This document shows, in pieces, positions 11,025 through 22,405 of a stretch of DNA of 64,000 nt (positions within the stretch are counted from its first letter, which is position 1; every line of letters begins with the position of its first letter). A program made the position numbers and the translations under genes. Where the stretch lies: NCBI GenBank assembly GCA_001630475.1, contig KV419456.1, positions 1-64,000 on the forward strand, read 5' to 3'. Under the pieces are notes generated by a model. That model saw nothing but the letters and a program-made list of their open reading frames with translations. It ran no database searches and was not told the DNA's origin. Source of the DNA: Sistotremastrum niveocremeum HHB9708. Taxonomy: Eukaryota; Basidiomycota; Agaricomycetes; Sistotremastrales; Sistotremastraceae.

Positions 11025-14000
11025 TCACAATTGACCAATCACGATGTTAGCAGTTACGCTGAGCATGTCGAGCGCATTGAGGAAGGCTCTCAGTTGAGCA
11101 TCTAATCCCGCAGTACCGACGATAGTGGGAAAGGAAGCCAAAGTTAGATGCGCTGAGAGCGCAGCTGCAATGTCCTGTGGGTACAATTCCTCGCTGCCTC
11201 TCGTCTGACCTATCTTGAACCTGAAAGGACGCACGTTTATCACGATAACGGACGGCGGGGCAATTTCCGAAATGTCAAAGGGTGCGTCGCTGTCAGCTCC
11301 TTGGATACCCAGTATACATTCGTGAAAACTAGATATAAAGTTCTGCAATGTTGTCGTCACATCAGCAGCGGTCGTCGCTTGGGCTAGGAGTGTTTCAATC
11401 TCATCGAACGAAACTAAGCTGCAACAAACTCCCACCGAATGCTTGAAGGGTCTCCGAAATATCGACGGCAGCTAGAAGTAGAGTTCCGAAGTCCGGTCTA
11501 GACCGGACCATAAGCCCGCCGCAGGCGCGGCCGGAGACCGAAACCGGTTGCCGGTTGCCGAGTTTTTCGTGACTGGCAACCGGTGGTCCAGTCTAGACCA
11601 AGGACCGGTTCTATAGGTCCGGTCTGACTGGTCCTGACCGGTTTTATTATGACCGGTTGCGCGAATATAGACCGGTTGCGACCGCAGTAATTACAGCGCA
11701 GAGAGGCAACCGAGGCACTAATTATCATTACGAATATCATACATTCTCTCTCCTAAGAATCCAGTCCTATCTACGACAACTCTGTCGGATGTGGTGAGGG
11801 GTGGCCAAGGGTGTTCGAGAATCAACCGCCCGGCTCAATCCAGAGCGTGGCAGTTGGTCTCACAAGAGGGCATTGGGTGTAAAGAACTTAACATAGACCC
11901 ATTCAAGAGAGCGTGAACAAGCTATTGAGGAGATAGAAGGAGAATCGTGAAGTCGATGTAATTGGATAGATGACATCGTGAGTTTGAGAAGGTGAGGGAG
12001 ATGTGATAATGGTTGTGGAGACAGACCGAGGAGCGAGAAAGCAGTTTGGAAGATCGAAAAATCAGAACCGTCCTGATATGGTTGAATGGTTGATACGTAC
12101 TAGCAGCAACCACATTAACTGACTCTCGTATTCTCTTTTCGTCAAGCCATCCGAGTTCTACTGGATCCAACGACGCGACTTCGCATAGATCTTGATGACC
12201 ATGATGTACGGCAGCCGAGGAATGGATGTTACGGAGGTAGAGAAGGGTCAACAAGTGAGAAAACGCGTTGGAGACCCGTACAGAGCATCGTTGACGAGCA
12301 GGATGACGGGCCTAACGATGGAGGAAAGCAGACACGTAAGCAAGTTTCCTTTCGGAGACAGGATCCGGACGAGCGCTTAGCGCAACGGGTTGCGCTCTGA
12401 CCGGTTGCTGGACTTGCTCCACGATTACTGGCACTGAAAATAGCAGAAATATATTATTTGAGGCTATCAAAACGATACCAATGATGTGTGAAGATAGTCT
12501 ACGGAGTGCCAATATATACTGACACCGATCCAACATGAGACGCAACGTTTCGGGGTCTCGTCGATTGACAGATGATTGTCCCAACTTGACGTCGTACGGG
12601 CCAGATCTCTGCGTGATGCGATAAAGATGAAATGAGAACGAGACTGAAAAACACCAACAATAAAAGGATTTGGGACAGAAGGACACAGAAGGACCAATCC
12701 TCGTCGGAAGTCTTCACAATATCGCTTCGACTCGGATACGATGGGGAAACGTGATAGCAAGTCAGCTAAGAAACGACGAGATAGAAAGGAGGAGACTCAC
12801 AACTATACCAGCTCACTACCGCGAAGCTCGCATTTCAGTCTCCGTCGCACCTTCATCCGTTCACTGCCATTTGCTCCGACGTGTTGGGACAAGGGAGGCA
12901 ACAGAAGGCCGCCGTGTTTCGTTGGTGACGGTACATTGGTGAGGTGCGTCGTATCAGGACAGATGAAACGTCCTCTTCTTCGCTAGAAATACGTCACCAG
13001 AGACGATCGTTGCTTGGACGGAGTGTTGCGAGCGTATACGAAGAGAGCCATGTTGGTGACGATGGAGATGAGCTCGTCAGAACAAAAGGATGACGGACGG
13101 ACGAGATGCGAGCATCTAAGGAGTGGAAGATGTATATAGGAAGATCCAGGAGGAAGCTAGATCTGAGGAGCATGTTGTTGAACAGAGATGGCTATGCCGA
13201 TTTGAGCAGATTGTGCGATCGGAAAGGATGGGACGACTGCTGAGGCGAAGTGCTGAAATGGAATGAGAGGGGCGAGATTTGTATTGAAATTGGAAGCCAA
13301 ACGTGAGGGTTACGTCCACCTGCCTGCAATATATCTTGATGCGAGGCACGGTAGGTGACAGAAAGAATTTAGCAAACGATTGATGATATCGAGGAAAATC
13401 GACGACGCACTTTGAGGCTCGTAGTGGATCTCACTCCGCTCACGACTATCCGGAATTTGATCGACATAGTCAATTTGTGACCCAGCTTCAATTCAAAAGG
13501 GATGCATGCAGGCTGATGACCTCGAGTCAGCCGTTGAGATCATAACCAGAGAGTGATAAGCGCCCAAACTCGAAATCGCAAGCGGTTTGCTTACCTCAGC
13601 TACATCACCAAGGCTGCTCGCTGTCTCACAGGCACTCTGACTCGTTGTCACCGCCAACGCTCTCGACGCTGGCCTCCATTCCTTCCTCATCATCAGCGTT
13701 GTATCCTCCGTGGCCGTCTTCACGGCTCTTACTCCTGCTTCCGTCGCCTTCGAAATCGTATCAGCGCCGTCTGCTCGAGTCGCGTTATGGTGAGTACCTA
13801 TCTACTCGTTGCCGCATCTGCGACTTGACTGATATATTTTGTAGATGCGATTTGATCTATATGAGGAGTCCGAGAAAAGTGAAGAGCTTTAGATCGGAGC
13901 AATGCGAGTTGATTGAGCTGGTGGTACAGGATCTCAGGTGCGTAGTCAAATCGACATATAGACTGTTCGAGGCTAATTGATAGTAGACGTACACCCTCGC

Positions 14001-14956
14001 AACGGCTTGCCCTACCAACCTCTTCCCTTGGTCTCAAATCATCGACATCCATCATCCATCATCCATCGCTCATCCTTCCCTCTACACACGCCGTTTCAGT
14101 CACTATCGTGGCACGTCGATCCTACTCATCGTTGGATTCCAGACCAACAAGTCGAATCTCCTTTATAGTTCCCCCATCCCATTCCTCTGTCGGCGCTACA
14201 TTCTCGCCGGTCAGCTATCCGTCATCTGTCATGACATTGCATGGTTATCCTCGTCCATCAACAACTCTCTCGTCATTTCACGTCCGTGCTTCGAGCGTTT
14301 CGAAGCCGCCATTCTCGTGTTGGGCAACGTCGACGCTACAGATGGCAGACACACGTCCGCGCACTGTGTATGGGGGAGATATATAAAGGACGAGGTTGTC
14401 GAGCGGACTGCCTTGTCAGTCATCGAAAGGCGCAATTCTTCTCATTCTGGAAATTAACTCTTACTCAACATGGTCTCTATCGTAGCCTCCGCTCCTCTCA
14501 TCTTCGGCATGCTTCAACTATTCAATTCATGCACATTGAATAGTTTTTGTTGGAATTTGCGTTGCATATTGACATGTTAGCATTTCTGCAGGTGTTTGTA
14601 ACTTGATGAATATATGTCTATATAATATATAATACAATCGGTCATGACCGGTCGCGACCGGTCTGACCGGTTGCACACGAATTCTGAGAGTGCGATGACT
14701 GTGGACCGCAACCTGTGTGAATAGCCGACGACCGCAACCGCGGGTCCGGTCCAAATGGGTCCGGTCCCGGTCCGGTTGCGCAAAAAAACCGGTCCATAGG
14801 ACCGGACTTCGGAACTCTAGCTAGAAGACAGATATCCTCATCGGACCTCTCGAAGAACTCAACATCATCCGAGCTATGTTGATTCATTGCGGTGACGGTC
14901 GCAAGGAGAGTCAGGCAGAACAGCCCGAATATAACTTTGGTCATTCGGGGTAGCAT
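11025..14956 (-). pseudogene. secreted-protein gene split by a hAT-like insertion
   Basis: Two halves of one host gene. The 5' half (14820-14956) starts MLPRMTK and has a clear signal peptide (residues 5-23, hydrophobic core VIFGLFCLTLLATVTA), then an acidic stretch. After 45 codons plus two bases the frame enters the transposon. The 3' half resumes at 11478 in matching phase, reading AAVDISETLQAFGG, and ends at 11025. Removing the element and one target copy joins the halves in frame. Soon after the junction the frame shifts once before the long segment IETLLAQATT to IVIGQL, either drift after inactivation or a very short intron. The helical, Ala/Leu-rich product of roughly 180 residues resembles hydrophobic surface-binding (HsbA-like) proteins in layout only. 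Confidence 0.7.
11479..14819. mobile_element. hAT-like DNA transposon, 3,341 bp, no intact transposase seen
   Basis: Perfect 20-bp terminal inverted repeats, TAGAGTTCCGAAGTCCGGTC, flanked by a perfect 8-bp target duplication GCTAGAAG at 11471-11478 and 14820-14827. The end begins TAGAG, as the hAT rule expects. About 200 bp inside each end are packed with CCGGTTGCGACCGG-like words in both orientations, typical subterminal transposase sites. A perfect 18-bp palindrome lies at 12379-12396. The interior has only short open frames and no hAT dimerisation motif that I can see, so it is probably non-autonomous or decayed. The identical ends and duplication suggest a fairly recent insertion. Confidence 0.88.
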
Positions 14957-15556
14957 GATGGCGGAGACAGACGAGGGGAAACGATAGGTGAGTATGTTGG
15001 CAAATAATGTCCCGGTCACCTTATCTCCATACTCTCACCCGCATCCAGCTGAACCCACGGGAGGCCATACGGGAGGAAGAAGACCGACGTAGGCGCCGAA
15101 GAGTAGTTCGTCAACATGATTTCAACGACGATGAAACATATCACGAAAGACAATCTCATTATTTCGGTTTTTCTAATACCAGTCCGTCGCATTTTCGAGC
15201 CCAAAGAACACATTAATACAATCAAGTTCGGAGAAGAAGAGGAGTCTGGAAATAATACGCAGCAACATTATGATAATCGAGCCAAGTCGTCAAAGAGATG
15301 GTTTTGCAACTCGAGGCGCACCGATCACGTTAATCACAGAAGACATTGATGAACGAAAGGAGAAGGAGAGAGAAACGGAGACATGGAATCTACAAGAGAC
15401 CAGGACAGGAAACGAAGATGAACATGGAGACCAAGAGACAAGATATCAAGTCAGAAATGGAGGAATGGATGCTTTGCGAGTTTTATGGCGACCAACTAAC
15501 AGCCAGCTTAATTTGCTTATCATCGTGATCGCAAGCTTGACTCACAAAAATGTCAT
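14957..15556. other. intergenic, promoter side of the split gene
   Basis: Holds the upstream region of the secreted-protein gene and the 3' flank of the Clr2-like gene. A minus-strand frame at 15016-15180 begins with a signal-peptide-like segment (MRLSFVICFIVVEIML) but is only about 55 residues. A plus-strand frame at 15270-15692 overlaps the neighbouring coding end. Neither is supported further. Confidence 0.4.
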
Positions 15557-17095
15557 TCACAGCGACTGCATCCTGACTCTCTTTATTCTCTTCTTCTCAC
15601 AATATCGACATTCACACTCGTACTGTATCGACTGTCTGACCTCCTCGAAGACGGACAGCTTCGCAGAGGTGATCATTAACCACGCTGCGTGAGGATAAAA
15701 TTCTTCAGGTGAACGAAACCGATATCCATTTCTGGATCCGTAAAGGTATGTATGAATTGTTGGATCGTGCGGATTTCCGGTGCGATGCTCGTATAGGCGA
15801 TAGTTTGAAGGAAAGTCTCGAAGGACGTAGGTCTCTGTTGTCGAGTTTGCATGAAGGTCGGAAGTCGATTTTATCCATGGTCTCGAATCATCAGAGTGAG
15901 TCGGAGAAGAGGTGGGACGAGCCAAGTGATAAGCTAAGGGGTTTCGATCTTCGCGAGAGAGATCCATGCTTTTCAGATAATGGGTTAAGAATGCCCCGAT
16001 CTTCTTCCTCCAATACAACGACCGGGGCTTCTCAACCGTGATTTTGGCCATATAATCAATTTCACCTCGATCGTCAAGATACGATGGATCGAGATTGTAT
16101 CCTGACGGACGTGTGGCGGGACATGATAGCCCATCCGAGTATGGGAGCGAGAGATAGACTCCTGAGATGAGAGTATTCAAGGCTTTGAGTAAATCGAGAT
16201 TGAGCGCGACGGGAAGAGTCGGAATTGACACTGATGGTAACGGCCTTTTCCTCGACGAACATGTATTATTATCGGACGACGCATATGCGTAAGCATCAGC
16301 CTGCACAAGCGCACTTCCATGAGGGGTATCATCATGATGGAGTTCACTACTATGAATGAAATTGGAATATGTTGTATTAATACTACCGCTATGAGTAGAT
16401 ATAGGTACAACATTGATACCTCTACCAGAACGTGAGAGACAATATCTCTTCGAGCTCAAAGCCCCATATTTAATGACGTCCTGCAGTTCAGTCGATTTCC
16501 GTGCACAACGTCTGGATCTTCGTTGAGATCGAGAGTGATAGAGGCACCGCAGTGCTTCGTTCAACTCGTCGGTGACACGGCGTCTGTACTCAAGTGAGGT
16601 ACGAGACATATCCTGCCCCTCATACTGGCCTACAGGCACTGATGACCGACCATGTTGCGCAGATGCGCAGATAGGAAGGGTTTCATTTGCATCATCGTCA
16701 CAGGTATGTTCGGATAATCGAAATGAAACTGGGGTGAACTGGGAATTGACGTGTGCCGCAGAACGTGAAGTTCTGGGCACACCGTCCGACAAACAAAGGA
16801 TCCGTCTTTCAGACAGGAAATTCCCATCAGTACCGCGACGCGAGGTCTTGGTATGATTGTTCGTCAATGGCGTCTGGCTACAGCATTGATAACGCCGAGC
16901 ATGAATCAGACAGCCATCACCACCACTGACAATCCCACTCTTGGTCATGAGCTCGTTCGATCGACCAGAGTTGATATGGGATGCCAATGTTCGATCGACT
17001 TGATCGGATACGCTGAACGTATCGGTGGTGCTGGAGATTGTTCGAGGAGCTGATGCTGCCTCGTCACTCCGAGATGTCCCATAGATGGATGACAT
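15557..17095 (-). CDS. Clr2-like (cryptic loci regulator 2) domain protein, 512 aa
   Basis: Single-exon frame from ATG 17095. The N-terminal 340 residues are Ser/Arg-rich and disordered. The C-terminal 150 residues carry the conserved block I associate with fungal Clr2-type silencing proteins: WRKKIG (about 363), DFPSNYRLYEHRTG (about 427), YLYGS with YRFRSPEEFYPH and AAWL (about 450-474), and a closing CECRYC (about 494), likely a zinc or structural cysteine motif. Clr2 is a subunit of the SHREC histone-deacetylase complex of fission yeast, which silences heterochromatin including subtelomeres; that role is knowledge of the family, not shown here. The same block recurs in the gene at 48654. 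The domain assignment is from motif memory and needs a profile search. Confidence 0.7.
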   Translation of the reverse strand: MSSIYGTSRSDEAASAPRTISSTTDTFSVSDQVDRTLASHINSGRSNELMTKSGIVSGGDGCLIHARRYQCCSQTPLTNNHTKTSRRGTDGNFLSERRILCLSDGVPRTSRSAAHVNSQFTPVSFRLSEHTCDDDANETLPICASAQHGRSSVPVGQYEGQDMSRTSLEYRRRVTDELNEALRCLYHSRSQRRSRRCARKSTELQDVIKYGALSSKRYCLSRSGRGINVVPISTHSGSINTTYSNFIHSSELHHDDTPHGSALVQADAYAYASSDNNTCSSRKRPLPSVSIPTLPVALNLDLLKALNTLISGVYLSLPYSDGLSCPATRPSGYNLDPSYLDDRGEIDYMAKITVEKPRSLYWRKKIGAFLTHYLKSMDLSREDRNPLAYHLARPTSSPTHSDDSRPWIKSTSDLHANSTTETYVLRDFPSNYRLYEHRTGNPHDPTIHTYLYGSRNGYRFRSPEEFYPHAAWLMITSAKLSVFEEVRQSIQYECECRYCEKKRIKRVRMQSL

Positions 17096-17727
17096 CTTTC
17101 GAATAGCGAGAGTCGGTAGGGTGTCGTAAAAGAGAATGGGAAGTTGGTGGGACTTTAATTGCGAGGTAGCTGGTCGAATCCTTTCTCGAATTGAGGCGTT
17201 GACGACTGGGATGCCAAGCAGAGAGGGAAGTAAATCTACCTAGAGTTCAGCAAAAACAGACTTGGTAACGATTCACATACCGTGGCCGACGTTCGTTCAC
17301 GCTTGAGGACTGGCTTGAGCGTCGTTGATGGGGAAACCGATACGGCTCTGTCTGCCTCGCGTGCTCGAGACCGGCCCTAAAGTGGACCCTCAACGGCGTT
17401 GACGGATTTCGCACTATTTTCAGTCTTCGGCCGATTATGTCCGGACGCTTCCATTGAAGCCGGCTTTTCCATCCAGTGAGACTCGAGACGAGAAAAACGA
17501 GATAATGGAGTAAAACTGAATATAAAAGGCGTAAATCTCACGTTCATTACGGTGCTAGCCAACACTGATGCGAGCAATCCCTCGAACAACTCTAATATAC
17601 TAGTACCTGCGAAATACAATGTCCCTCGGAACATAGACAAAGAACAACTCTGAATAATGATCTACTGCTACAGATGAATCCATATAAATGCGCAAGACGA
17701 AAATAATGAACGAGGGTATGAAATCGC
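17096..17727. other. intergenic; possible small exon
   Basis: Promoter side of the Clr2-like gene and 3' flank of the transporter. A minus-strand start at about 17632 opens a 31-residue hydrophobic stretch (MFRGTLYFAGTSILELFEG and onward) ending at a GTGAGA donor. It may be the first exon of a small gene, but I could not find a second exon with support. Confidence 0.35.
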
Positions 17728-19671
17728 CTAAACCGTCGAGACGCCAACTTTCAAGTCAGGCCGATCATTCTTCTCTTCTTCGGACTTCAATTCCTCTGTC
17801 TTCAGAGTGGAAGAACCGGCTTCTTTCTCCGTATCTTCCACCTTCGCCGGTTCATCCGTCAGCTCTTTCATAAATATCACCGCTGCGATAGCCACCACGG
17901 CAACGGAAGCGAAGAGGAACCAAAAGGCGGCTTGTCGACCTTTGTATTCCTTCGGACCGTTAGCAGTCTTCTTCTCAATGCTATTCTCTATCGACGTCGC
18001 AGCGCTGATACCGACGGCGGCGCCCATCTGAAGCGCTGAGTTGAAGACTGCGCCAACGGTACCTGCCATGCGCGGAGGAGTATTTCGGAACAGGGCGATG
18101 TTGACGTTGAGGAAGACGAGGGTGCAGCCGATAGTGCCGATAATGAAAGATGGGACAAGAACCGGCCAATAGTGATGTTTATTTCCGCCAAGATTGAAAA
18201 GGCCGGTGGAGAGAAGCAGCATGCAGAGGCCGGTGATTATCGTTCTCTTGAAACCGAAGAAGTTGGCGATGGCGCCAGCGAACGGCATTATAGGGATAGC
18301 AGAAAGTCCGAAAGGCAGGCTTCGAGACAATCAGAAGAATGAATCAAAGACGATCAACGACACTCACAAATGAATGGAGGAGATGATAGGACTCCATTGA
18401 ATGACGTTCTGCCACCATGAAGAAAAGAGATAGAAGCCGGCTGACCACCAGAAATACGGGACAAGCGCGACGGCGACAAGTACGGCGACATTCGGGTAAA
18501 ACCACAGGCTTGGAGGTCTGTATTTGGATAAGTTTAACAAGACCATACTCGGCGTTTAAACTCAAAACTTACAACGCAGCCCTGGATTCTGGAATTTTCG
18601 TTTCATACCAGAAGAAGATGGCGAGAAGCCCGATTGATATGATCAGTGGCACAAGAACCTCCGCAGTGCCCCAGCCAACGGTGGTCCCGCTCGTGACGCC
18701 GAATATAAATAGAATAAGCGCCACGGTAAGTACCGTGACGCCTATGATATCTAGTCCTTTAGCTTTCTCCATGTTGTCATCCACGCTACTCTTGCCGCGT
18801 GCATGGATAGATACGTTTTGAGGTACGAGGAAGACGCAGAGGATACCGATGGGCACACTAATGATGGTAGCGAACCAGAAGACCCACGACCAAGACGCAA
18901 ATTGGGTAAGAATGGCGCCAAGAACGGTACCGAGGACTGACAGCATCGTCAGCGCCAGTGATACGTAAATCGCATAGGAATCTTACTATTGGCTAACGCA
19001 GCTGTTCCACCGAAGATCCCAATCGCGCGGGCTTGTTCCTTTTCTTCAGGGAACAAATGGACAATCAGGTTTAGTGCAGCGGGGATCGTAAGAGCACCAG
19101 CTGTTAAAGACGTTAGCCTCATGTATCCGAATGATATAATACGCGTACCTAGTCCACTTATTCCTCTAATCACTAAAAGTCCGATAGTATTCTTTGTGAA
19201 TCCTGCGCCTAAACACAGGAAACCAAGAAGTTCAACGCCAATTATAAAAGCGTATTCTGTTGGACAGATATTGTAAGCGATTTGATAACTCCGTAAAGGA
19301 GTAGCTACTCACTTGGAGGATACACGTCGCTGATACGACCACTCTTCGGCAAGAGTTAGCTATTACGTCTCTAGAGGCAGTAGCTGAGGACTCACTAATA
19401 ATAAAAATGACGCAAACGTTAGTTGATACGCGCTAATCATCCACACAGATTGGCTTGATGACATGTGCAGTTGCGAAGAGATAACAGGCACAGCAGAAAA
19501 CAAAGCAGAGAGATTGAATACATCTAAGAATTGGGCGAGACAGAAGAGAAGGAGAAGGAACATTCGTAACGAATTAGAAGCTTTAGGCGGAGGAGAGTCG
19601 TTATTAAGGGTGGGGACATCTCCGGCAAGCGTTGGGGATTGGGAGCGAGTGGAAATGTTGGTGGATGTCAT
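17728..19671 (-). CDS. MFS drug:H+ antiporter, DHA2 type, 544 aa
   Basis: Plasma-membrane proton-coupled efflux pump of the 14-helix DHA2 group. Seven exons; introns 18320-18367, 18518-18572, 18937-18986, 19101-19148, 19257-19312 and 19344-19395. The start is the ATG at 19671 (MTSTNISTRSQS). Features in order: Ser/Thr-rich cytoplasmic head, first helix LLLLFCLAQFLDVF, MFS motif A variant SGRISDVYPPK (about 93), RGISGLGAGALTIPAALN, an antiporter-type stretch ILGTVLGAILTQF, a central GTTVGWGT loop, repeated helices to about residue 490, and an acidic C-terminal tail. The protein is full length. The substrate cannot be read from sequence. Nearby oxidase, reductase and regulator genes suggest export of a specialised metabolite. 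Confidence 0.9.
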
Positions 19672-20591
19672 TTGGGTCGTCGGATGAGATGGAGGGTGAG
19701 CGCGGAGGAGGGTTGTGGGCGACCCAAGCTTTCCCGACTTCTTATAGCACATCAGGATGCCGGACTGGAAAACTTTTAGTCGCCAGCAGAGCGTCTATCG
19801 GTTCCGGATGTGCTATTGGAGTCATCCTCGCGCTTCAGGGTGACGCGTCTCAAAGCCGTCTTCGACATGCCGTCTGCCTCAGTGTACTCGCATTGCCCCT
19901 TCGGAATAGATGATCGACGAAAGCAGAAGTTTCTCGTGGGCTCATGAAATACGGGAGCCAATCAGAAAAAGATATCCACCAAGATATCGTCGATCCCTGA
20001 CCAAGCTCGCTTAGTAATATTACAAACACCGCCCACTACCCGACAATGGCCGTTCATTGACCGTCAATGAGGTGAAGGTTATCGTGTCACAAGTAAACCC
20101 TCACAGTACCTTCTGGGTGTTTCAGCGAGTTGAAGCACATCGAGTCATCTTGGCTGTTTCATATCGTCGGAACCGGGAGAAGAAGATCAACAAACAGACT
20201 TAAACACGAAAAATTTGGGCTTTTATCATCTCGCACGAAAATTAGCTGATAATCTGGGTTTATGATGACACGATTAGACTCTCATAAGGTACACTTTATC
20301 GACGCCGCGATATCTTGATGAATGGAGCTTTTGCCGAAAGCGGAATGATCGGACCCTGGATCTACGCGAGTACGCCGAAGGATATTTTGGGCAACTTCAA
20401 GAGTCATCATGGCACTCGTCTAGGACTAACTAGCTTAAGTAGAAATCAACAAAATCCCGTAGTTGAACGACAACGATACTGGATTGCAGTGGACCAATCT
20501 AGTACTTTGAGGGTGTACACGCTTTATAAAATGATACTTGAAATCACATTCGTGGCTACGTAACTCTGAGGGCACTGATGCCGAAGAACAC
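19672..20591. other. intergenic; MFS promoter and regulator 3' flank
   Basis: About 900 bp. The part next to 19671 should contain the transporter promoter. Otherwise only short, unconvincing frames and AT-rich patches around 20200-20300. No repeats noted. Confidence 0.45.
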
Positions 20592-21913
20592 CTATTCTCT
20601 CAGCCTTCTCAAAGACTCACTCTCGAATTCGACAGCCTCCGAGAAACAACGCTCCGAAAAGCGCCATTCCGCTTCTCTCATCATCGCACCTCCATCGAAG
20701 ACCTGTTTGGCCAACTTCACCTGCTGCATAATATTCGAGAGAGACCCCTTTGCTTCCTCTCCTACTGTGGGATTGTTTTCGAGAGCACCCAGCGACGCCT
20801 CGATCTCCGCAAACCGATTGCGTAAATTCGCATCAGAGTCGTCTATGACGCTCTTCTGCCTGTTCATAGAAAAGCTGAATGATCTCTTGCTATGATCACT
20901 CCCCGCTGGAACAGCAATCAGTTTAATTTTGAATAAATCGTGAATTGAATCTCAAACCTCTGATGGCCGACTCTGCTCTCTCAAGGATTGAATTTTCAGA
21001 TTTCTGTGCCTTATCTTGGTACACTTTCTCCATCGATTGGATCATAATCGCCACAGTCGATGAGGGTATCATAGCGTCGGTAGCTGCTTTCTGGGTGTCG
21101 ATCAGGGGCGCCGAAGGTGACATAACATGAAATGGTTTGATTGGTTGACGATCGACGGATTGGCGATAAGGGAAAAGTGACATGGTCTGATCAAGACCCC
21201 ATTCGGATCCAGATTGCTCGGTTGGGAATCGTACTTCACTGTGGGAGCTCAAATTTCCGTCTGGGAATATTTGAGAGGCCGAGTCCGTCTGCCCAGTGTC
21301 TCCTTCTGGTTCTATTTCTTCATCTTCGTAGCCCTCATCTTCATCGATGTCCTCTTCTTCATTCGTCGAGGCCTTACTCTGAGAGCGAGCAGCTCGTGAC
21401 GTTCGACTTTGTCGAAGACGTTTGGGAGGTGCCACGTTCAAGAGTTCGGGGGCCGCGACTCGTTTGCTCTTGGGATTTCGTCTCAAATGCACTATATCCA
21501 TGTCAGGTGAGTCTCTCTATGCAATGAAAGAGGATGAACCACCCGAAATTGAGCATCCCTGCTTCGCAGACTTGCATCGCTCGCAAGCAGCATCATAGCC
21601 AGGCTCACGAATACAGATATAGTCCCGTTCAACACATCGTACGCATGGATCGTCTATGACATCGATTGAGTGAACATGTCATCCAACAATACTCCATTCG
21701 ATTCGTTGACCCACCTACGTAAGAGCACTGTGCTGCGCTGAGTTTGCAACGCTCACAGGGACCACTTTGACCCAATCGAACGCAGGCCTGGCGAGTCTTC
21801 TTACATTTAGTACAGTACCGCCCTTCAAGAACTGGAGCTGCTTCTTTCTTTCTAGCCCACATCGTAACGCTAGGCGCAAATTTCTCACCCGATGCATCTG
21901 ATGCAGTGCTCAT
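20592..21913 (-). CDS. putative transcription factor with two successive Zn2Cys6 clusters, 386 aa
   Basis: Nuclear DNA-binding regulator of the fungal Zn2Cys6 type. Four exons; introns 20906-20957, 21492-21539 and 21654-21714. Cluster 1 has Cys at 34, 37, 44, 53, 56 and 63 (CTKCKKTRQAC, CERCKLSAAQC). Cluster 2 has Cys at 70, 73, 80, 90, 93 and 100 (CVRCVERDYIC, CERCKSAKQGC). An intron falls exactly between them, so each cluster has its own exon, which suggests exon duplication. Cluster 2 lacks the basic residues usual between its second and third cysteines. Then follow basic stretches (PKSKR, PPKRLRQSRTSR) that could be nuclear signals, an acidic region NEEEDIDEDEGYEDEE, and a helical C-terminus. 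It is short for this family and has no obvious fungal_trans middle region. It diverges from the F-box gene. Confidence 0.75.
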
Positions 21914-22405
21914 GTTTTTAGAGGCCGCCGATCGTCGTTGCTAATAATTCCAATTCAAGTCCGCTCCTTACCGGCGAACGAAACTGTAAGAAACGACTCA
22001 GTAGTCCGAATTACGGATGACAGGAGTCGTCCGAAGGCTTTTTGTTCCCGAGTAGAGCGTTTTAGCAGTCGAGGAAGGGCTCCTTACGTCAGCAAATATC
22101 CTGAGCGTAGGAAATGGGAGATGCCGTTTCGGCCGCGGTTCCACCATCGAAAGTCGACGTTGATCTTCGATCATTTCGCACACCGAACAGCTTTACTTGA
22201 CTTCAAATTACATTGAACAGGTGCTTATCTGACTTTGTTTGAACCTGATATTATTTTCTAATATTTTGTCATTTCCTGAAGCGACAGGGTTCCCCGAAAA
22301 TTCTTTCTCTCGAGCCCTCGTCATCACCATCACATCTCTTATCGCCTCCGAATCGATCATAGCAGACACGGCTCGATAGCCTCATCTACGGCTCCAGAGG
22401 GAACC
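21914..22405. promoter_or_regulatory. divergent promoter region between regulator and F-box gene
   Basis: 492 bp between two start codons facing away from each other, so it should hold both promoters. A run of pyrimidine-rich sequence (22280-22400) precedes the plus-strand start, as is common before fungal transcription starts. No specific operator is identified. Confidence 0.5.

Noticed and set aside
13553-13980. Plus-strand frames inside the larger hAT-like element, with membrane-like stretches
   Set aside because: Several frames are open at once and none links to others by splicing; no transposase or captured gene could be shown.
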